A stretch of 17,473 nucleotides of DNA from UBA9676 sp036522155 (GTDB lineage Bacteria > Actinomycetota > Actinomycetes > Streptosporangiales > Streptosporangiaceae), in NCBI GenBank assembly GCA_036522155.1, contig DATDGI010000073.1, positions 1 through 17,473 of the forward strand. The letters are read 5' to 3'. The notes under the pieces are model-generated. The model was not told the DNA's origin. It was given only the letters and a program-made list of their open reading frames with translations, and did not search any database. Shown piece after piece: positions 14,275-17,473 of this stretch. How positions within the stretch are numbered: position 1 is the stretch's first letter; each line of letters begins with the position of its first letter. Both the position numbers and the translations under genes were made by a program.

Positions 14275-14805
14275 TCCGCGGCCGGCGCGACGCCCGCCGC
14301 CCGGCTATCCACCCGCCGACACGGCACCAGTCTTGGTCCGCTGACACGGCCGAGGCGCCTCATGCGGACAGGAATCATGCGAGCCCGAGGGCGCATGTGA
14401 CCGAAGGTCTCGCCCACGATGCCGCCAGGCGCGTGCGGCGCGACCGCCGCGCTGGGTGTGCGGGGGCGCGACCGGGCCGCAAGCTCGGCAAGCTGATCGA
14501 GGAACCGGCGCCGAGAAGACACGGGGAAGCCACATGTAGCAGCCGATGATGGCCGTAGCGGGCCAGCGTCAGGATGAAGGAGCATGTGCTGACGGCTCAC
14601 ATGAGAAGGTTCGTGGCAGGGCGAAGGGCGGTGATGTCGCGGGGCCGGCCCGCGGCCGGGTGTTTGTCGAGGCGGCGCGGGCGGACCCGACGGCTGCCGC
14701 CGTCTCTTCCTGGCACCAGGGCTGCCGCGCGCACGTCGGCTGTCTCGTGGCTTAATGGAACCTCCCCAGAGATAGCAACGGGCGCGGGTGGGATGTTCGG
14801 CATAC
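14275..14805. other. Intergenic region with no convincing gene between perM and the two-component system
   Basis: About 530 bp lie between the perM stop and the regulator promoter. Short open frames exist on both strands (for example 14546-14755 and 14574-14837 plus, 14181-14600 minus), but their translations are Arg/Ala/Gly-rich, match no family I know, and mostly lack ribosome binding sites. A hairpin CCGGCC-CGC-GGCCGG (14645-14659) followed by GTGTTTGT could be a weak terminator or an RNA element. The place corresponds to where purN-purH occurs in relatives, so decayed sequence or a small RNA are possibilities I cannot test. Confidence 0.5.
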
Positions 14806-14823
14806 TGACCGGCGCGACGGTCA
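14801..14823 (+). promoter_or_regulatory. Candidate -10 box and operator of the two-component system
   Basis: CATACT (14801-14806) could be a -10 box. It runs directly into a perfect inverted repeat, TGACCG-GCGCGA-CGGTCA (14806-14823), with 6-bp arms and a 6-nt centre. The repeat ends 19 nt before the regulator ATG. The position suits autoregulation, but no -35 is evident. Confidence 0.4.
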
Positions 14824-14842
14824 TCCTGGGCAGGTGAGTGGG

Positions 14843-15502
14843 ATGCGGGTGCTCGTCATTGAGGACCATGCGGAGCTGGCCGGCGTGCTGGCCCGGGGCC
14901 TGCGCCGCGACGGGATGGCGGTCGACGTCGCTCTCGACGGCGGCGAAGGCTGGTTCAAGCTGGGGGTGTCCGACTACGACGTGGTGGTCCTGGATCGCGA
15001 CCTGCCGGTGCTGCAGGGGGACGAGCTGTGCCGCCGGCTGCGCGCCCAGGGCGCGGGGACCCGCGTGCTGATGCTGACCGCGGCGGGCGGGCCCCGCCGT
15101 GCCGCGGAGGGCCTGGGGCTGGGCGCGGATGACTACCTGGCCAAGCCGTTCGACTTCGTGGAGCTGATTGCCCGGGTGCGGGCGCTGGCCCGCCGCCCGG
15201 CGGTGGCGCGGCCGCTGGTGCTGGAGGCAGCCTCGATCCGCCTCGATCCGGCGGCCCGGTCAGCGAGCCGGTTCGGCCGGCCGCTGGAACTGGCCCGCAA
15301 GGAATTCGGCGTGCTGGAGGTGCTGCTGGCGGCCGGGGGCCGGGTAGTCAGCGCCGAGGAGCTGCTGGAGAAGGTGTGGGACGAGAACGCGGATCTGTTC
15401 ACCACCGCGGTGCGCACCACGATCAAGAAGCTGCGCCGCAAGCTGGGTGAGCCGGATCCGATCGAGACCCTGATCGGCACCGGCTATCGGATCCCGCGGT
15501 GA
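14843..15502 (+). CDS. OmpR/PhoB family response regulator
   Basis: A 219-residue two-domain regulator. The receiver domain (1-112) has the acidic pair Glu8/Asp9 in VIEDHAE, phosphoacceptor Asp51 in VVVLDRDLPV, Thr79 in MLTA and Lys101 in LAKPFDF. The C-terminal winged-helix domain (about 125-219) shows LELARKEFGVLEVLL, VVSAEELLEKVW, TTIKKLRRKLG and GTGYRI, the OmpR/PhoB DNA-binding pattern. It would bind direct repeats upstream of its targets after phosphorylation by the kinase encoded next, with which it overlaps by 4 nt (GTGA, 15499-15502). I chose the ATG at 14843, where MRVLVIED begins the first strand and AGGTGAG lies just upstream; a GTG at 14834 would add three residues. No specific ortholog is claimed. 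Confidence 0.93.
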   Translation: MRVLVIEDHAELAGVLARGLRRDGMAVDVALDGGEGWFKLGVSDYDVVVLDRDLPVLQGDELCRRLRAQGAGTRVLMLTAAGGPRRAAEGLGLGADDYLAKPFDFVELIARVRALARRPAVARPLVLEAASIRLDPAARSASRFGRPLELARKEFGVLEVLLAAGGRVVSAEELLEKVWDENADLFTTAVRTTIKKLRRKLGEPDPIETLIGTGYRIPR

Positions 15503-16671
15503 GGCCCCGGCTCCGGCTGAAGGTCCGCGGGCGCCTCGCGTTGCTGCTCGCGGCGCTGGTGGTGCTGACCGGGGTGGTGCTGCTGCTGGCGAGCTACTTG
15601 CTCGTCCGCGCCAATGTCATTAACACGCTGAACCAGGTGCTGGAAGGTGGCCGGTCTCCCGGCGTTCCGCCTTTCGCCCCGTCGGCCGGGGTCGCCGGGA
15701 GCCAGAAAGAGGTCTCCCACCACGTGGCGGATCCCCTCCTGTCGGCCCTCCTTGGACAGTACGGCGCCATCCTGGCCGCCCTTGTCGTGATCGCGGGCGG
15801 GCTGGCGTGGCTGGGGGCGGGGCGCATGCTGCGGCCCCTGCGCCAGATCACCGAAACGGCGAAGCGGATCACCGGTGAGGACCTGCACGAACGGCTCGCG
15901 CTGGGCGGGCCGGACGACGAGCTCACCGAGCTTGGGGACACCTTCGACGCGATGCTTGCCCGGCTGGAGGCCGCCTTCACCCACCAGCAGTTGTTCGCCG
16001 CCAACGCGGCTCACGAGCTGCGCACCCCGCTGGCGGTGATGCGCGCCGAACTCGACCTGCTGCTCACCGGCCCGGAGCCGTCACCCGCGGAAGTGCGGGA
16101 GGCCGCGACGAGGCTGCGGCGTACCGTGCTCGGCTCGGAGCTGCTACTGGAGCGGCTGCTGACCCTCACCCGCGGGATGCTCACGCCCGGGGACCGGGAG
16201 CCGCTGCTGCTCGATCAGATCGCGCGGCAGGAACTCGCCGCTGTGGATGAGGCGGCTCGCGCGCAGGGCCTGGTGATCCGCCCCGGGCTGCGCGAGGCAC
16301 CCGCCTACGGCGACCCGTGGCTGCTCGGCGAGCTGGCCGGCAACCTCCTCGACAATGCCGTCAAGTACAACCGGCCGCATGGCTGGATCGCGGTGGACAC
16401 CCGCACGGCCGGGGACCACGTCGTGCTGGAGATTTCCAACAGCGGGCAGCCGATCGCCGAGGCTGACCTGGCCGGGCTACTCGAACCGTTCCGCCGCGCA
16501 GGCCAGCAGCGGACCGGGAGCAGCTCTGGCCTGGGCCTGTCGATCGTGCGGGCCGTCGTCGCCGCCCACGGCGGCGATCTGGGCCTGAGCGCCCTCGCTG
16601 ACGGCGGCCTCAGCGTGCGGGTGAGCCTGCCCGCCGCCGTGGCGGGCCGCGACCTCAGCCTCACCCGGTAA
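15499..16671 (+). CDS. Membrane sensor histidine kinase (HAMP, HisKA, HATPase)
   Basis: A 390-residue kinase, partner of the regulator before it. A first membrane helix (about 13-36) and a second (88-107) enclose an extracytoplasmic loop of only about 50 residues, rich in Gly, Pro and Ser, so it probably senses the membrane or a small signal rather than through a folded sensor domain. A HAMP linker follows (108-160). Phosphoacceptor His172 is in FAANAAHELRTPLAV. The ATPase domain has the N box NLLDNAVKY (282-290) and G2 box GLGLSIV (344-350). The G1 region reads ISNSGQPI, with Asn where Asp is usual, a variant I recall from related actinobacterial kinases. The GTG start overlaps the regulator stop. 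The last codons and stop fall inside a 21-bp repeat array. Confidence 0.93.
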   Translation: MRPRLRLKVRGRLALLLAALVVLTGVVLLLASYLLVRANVINTLNQVLEGGRSPGVPPFAPSAGVAGSQKEVSHHVADPLLSALLGQYGAILAALVVIAGGLAWLGAGRMLRPLRQITETAKRITGEDLHERLALGGPDDELTELGDTFDAMLARLEAAFTHQQLFAANAAHELRTPLAVMRAELDLLLTGPEPSPAEVREAATRLRRTVLGSELLLERLLTLTRGMLTPGDREPLLLDQIARQELAAVDEAARAQGLVIRPGLREAPAYGDPWLLGELAGNLLDNAVKYNRPHGWIAVDTRTAGDHVVLEISNSGQPIAEADLAGLLEPFRRAGQQRTGSSSGLGLSIVRAVVAAHGGDLGLSALADGGLSVRVSLPAAVAGRDLSLTR

Positions 16672-16720
16672 CGCCCGGGCCTCATCCGGCAATGCCCAGG
16701 CCTCACCCGGTAACGCCCGC
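16658..16720. repeat. Three tandem 21-bp repeats across the kinase stop codon
   Basis: Units at 16658-16678, 16679-16699 and 16700-16720 share the pattern GCCTCAyCCGGyAAyGCCC plus two or three variable bases. Units 1 and 3 are identical apart from the last base; unit 2 has C-to-T and T-to-C transitions. The first unit encodes the final Leu-Thr-Arg and stop of the kinase; the others are noncoding. Unit length is a multiple of three. Confidence 0.85.
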
Positions 16721-16728
16721 CAGGCGGG
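16716..16728. terminator. Short GC hairpin after the kinase, possible terminator
   Basis: CCCGC (16716-16720) pairs with GCGGG (16724-16728) around CAG, overlapping the end of the third tandem repeat. It is short and has no T tract, so termination here is uncertain. Confidence 0.3.
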
Positions 16729-16864
16729 TCCGAGGCCGCACCACACCCCAGCACACGGGCCGCTACCAACGACCGGCAGGACACGAGGACGCCACACCCG
16801 GCCGACGACCATGACGCTAAAGCGCCCAAAGGCTAGGCGCGACGCACACAGGCCAGGAGTGGAC

Positions 16865-17431
16865 ATGAAAGACAAAGACAGAGCCAGCCGCACCCGCGCC
16901 GGGAACCGGGAAAGGCGGCTGCAGCACCGCGGCTCCATCGTGGCCGTTGCTGCCGCTATTACGATCGCCGCAGCGGCCTGCAGCGCGCTGCCCGGCTCGC
17001 CCAGCGGGTCGGTGAAGTACCAGGAAGCCCTCGCCTTCGCCAAGTGCATGCGGGCGCACGGGGTGCCTAACTTCCCCGACCCCGATAGCAACGGGCAGTT
17101 CAGCGGCAACGGGATTGACAGAAACTCACCGCAGGTGCAGTCCGCGGGGAATGCTTGCCGGTCGCTGCTGCCAGGCCAGAATCCGGCTGCCCAGGTGGCC
17201 CAGGCCGGGACAACGGCGCTGAGATTCTCCCGGTGCATGCGGGCGCACGGGGTGCCTAACTTCCCCGACCCGTCCGTGCAGTCCAACGGCGGCGGCGTCA
17301 CGGTCACGATCCGTATGAAGGCCGGGGCCGGCGGGATCGATCCCCACTCACCGCAGTTCAAGGCGGCGCAGCAGGCCTGCAGCTCGATCCTGCCAAAGCC
17401 TGGCAGTCACCACAGCGGGAGCGGGGGGTGA
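16865..17431 (+). CDS. Putative lipoprotein with two CMRAHGVPNFPDP domains
   Basis: A 188-residue exported protein of unknown function. It has an Arg/Lys-rich N-terminus, a hydrophobic stretch (24-38) and a lipobox-like AAAC ending at Cys39, so it is probably a membrane-anchored lipoprotein; Ala rather than Leu at -3 makes the box slightly atypical. The mature part holds two copies of one domain: 57-104 and 120-177. Each has a Cys in CMRAHGVPNFPDP (Cys61, Cys124), an SPQ motif and a second Cys in AC-x-S-x-LP (Cys98, Cys172), so each copy may hold one disulfide. I recall such proteins near MacB-type exporters and two-component systems in actinobacteria, but know no assigned function. The ATG has AGGAG 5 nt upstream; an in-frame ATG at 16811 lacks one. 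It is 193 bp after the kinase. Confidence 0.85.
   Translation: MKDKDRASRTRAGNRERRLQHRGSIVAVAAAITIAAAACSALPGSPSGSVKYQEALAFAKCMRAHGVPNFPDPDSNGQFSGNGIDRNSPQVQSAGNACRSLLPGQNPAAQVAQAGTTALRFSRCMRAHGVPNFPDPSVQSNGGGVTVTIRMKAGAGGIDPHSPQFKAAQQACSSILPKPGSHHSGSGG
17044..17082 (+). repeat. 39-bp exact direct repeat, copy 1
   Basis: This segment encodes the CMRAHGVPNFPDP core of the first domain of the lipoprotein. It is identical base for base to 17233-17271, including all third codon positions. Confidence 0.95.
17233..17271 (+). repeat. 39-bp exact direct repeat, copy 2
   Basis: Second copy, offset exactly 189 bp (63 codons) from the first, within the second domain of the lipoprotein. The sequence between and after the copies has diverged strongly. 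Confidence 0.95.
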
Positions 17432-17473
17432 GGGCAGGTCCGGCCGCGGTCACCGGGCAGCGGGGGCGCCCGG

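Noticed and set aside
14546..14837. Small plus-strand frames (69 and 87 codons) between perM and the response regulator
   Set aside because: No family resemblance, Arg/Ala/Gly-rich translation and no convincing ribosome binding site; left as unexplained intergenic sequence.
16658..16720. CRISPR-like array
   Set aside because: The 21-bp units are directly adjacent without spacers and there are no cas genes in the window; it is a plain tandem repeat.
17044..17271. The 39-bp direct repeats as ends of a mobile element or attachment sites
   Set aside because: Both copies lie in frame within one coding sequence, in matching positions of a duplicated domain, and there is no integrase or transposase.

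Overview
The window is high-GC DNA that reads as an actinobacterial chromosome. It has frequent GTG starts, AGGAGG-type ribosome binding sites, GC-rich hairpins without T tracts, a PerM/DUF6350 membrane protein, and the gene neighbourhood pcrA (uvrD1) - sucC - sucD - perM that I recall from mycobacteria and other actinobacteria. I cannot fix the genus; a filamentous actinomycete such as a member of Streptosporangiales is a guess.

Layout. (1) Positions 1-5887, minus strand: a catabolic-looking block. In transcription order it holds a saccharopine-dehydrogenase-family oxidoreductase, a PatD-like aminobutyraldehyde dehydrogenase, a small protein joining a J-domain-like region without HPD to a PASTA domain, and a PIG-L/LmbE deacetylase. 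After a 160-bp gap come the iron-sulfur subunit and the molybdenum subunit (cut by the window edge) of a form II CoxL/xanthine-dehydrogenase-type enzyme. (2) Positions 5888-6109: a divergent promoter region with three inverted repeats. (3) Positions 6110-7696, plus strand: an APC amino acid/polyamine permease, followed by a strong hairpin terminator. (4) Positions 7839-14274, plus strand: PcrA/UvrD1 helicase, a stand-alone cobalamin-binding domain, succinyl-CoA synthetase beta and alpha, and PerM. (5) Positions 14275-14842: about 570 bp with no convincing gene, ending in a probable promoter/operator. (6) Positions 14843-17431, plus strand: an OmpR-type response regulator, its sensor kinase (4-bp overlap), a 21-bp triplicated repeat across the kinase stop codon, and a lipoprotein built from two copies of a CMRAHGVPNFPDP domain.

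How the genes may work together. The permease and the divergent operon look like uptake and oxidation of an amine or amino acid: import, an aminoaldehyde-generating or saccharopine-like step, and aldehyde oxidation to GABA or a similar acid. The cobalamin-binding domain beside sucCD links methylmalonyl-CoA/succinyl-CoA chemistry to the TCA cycle by position only. The two-component system probably controls the lipoprotein and whatever lies to the right of the window.

I see no mobile element, CRISPR array, tRNA, rRNA or recognised defence system. The least ordinary items are the J-like/PASTA fusion, the palindromes at the permease promoter, the lone B12 domain, the break after perM, and the 39-bp exact repeat in the lipoprotein gene. 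None of them alone proves a new system.
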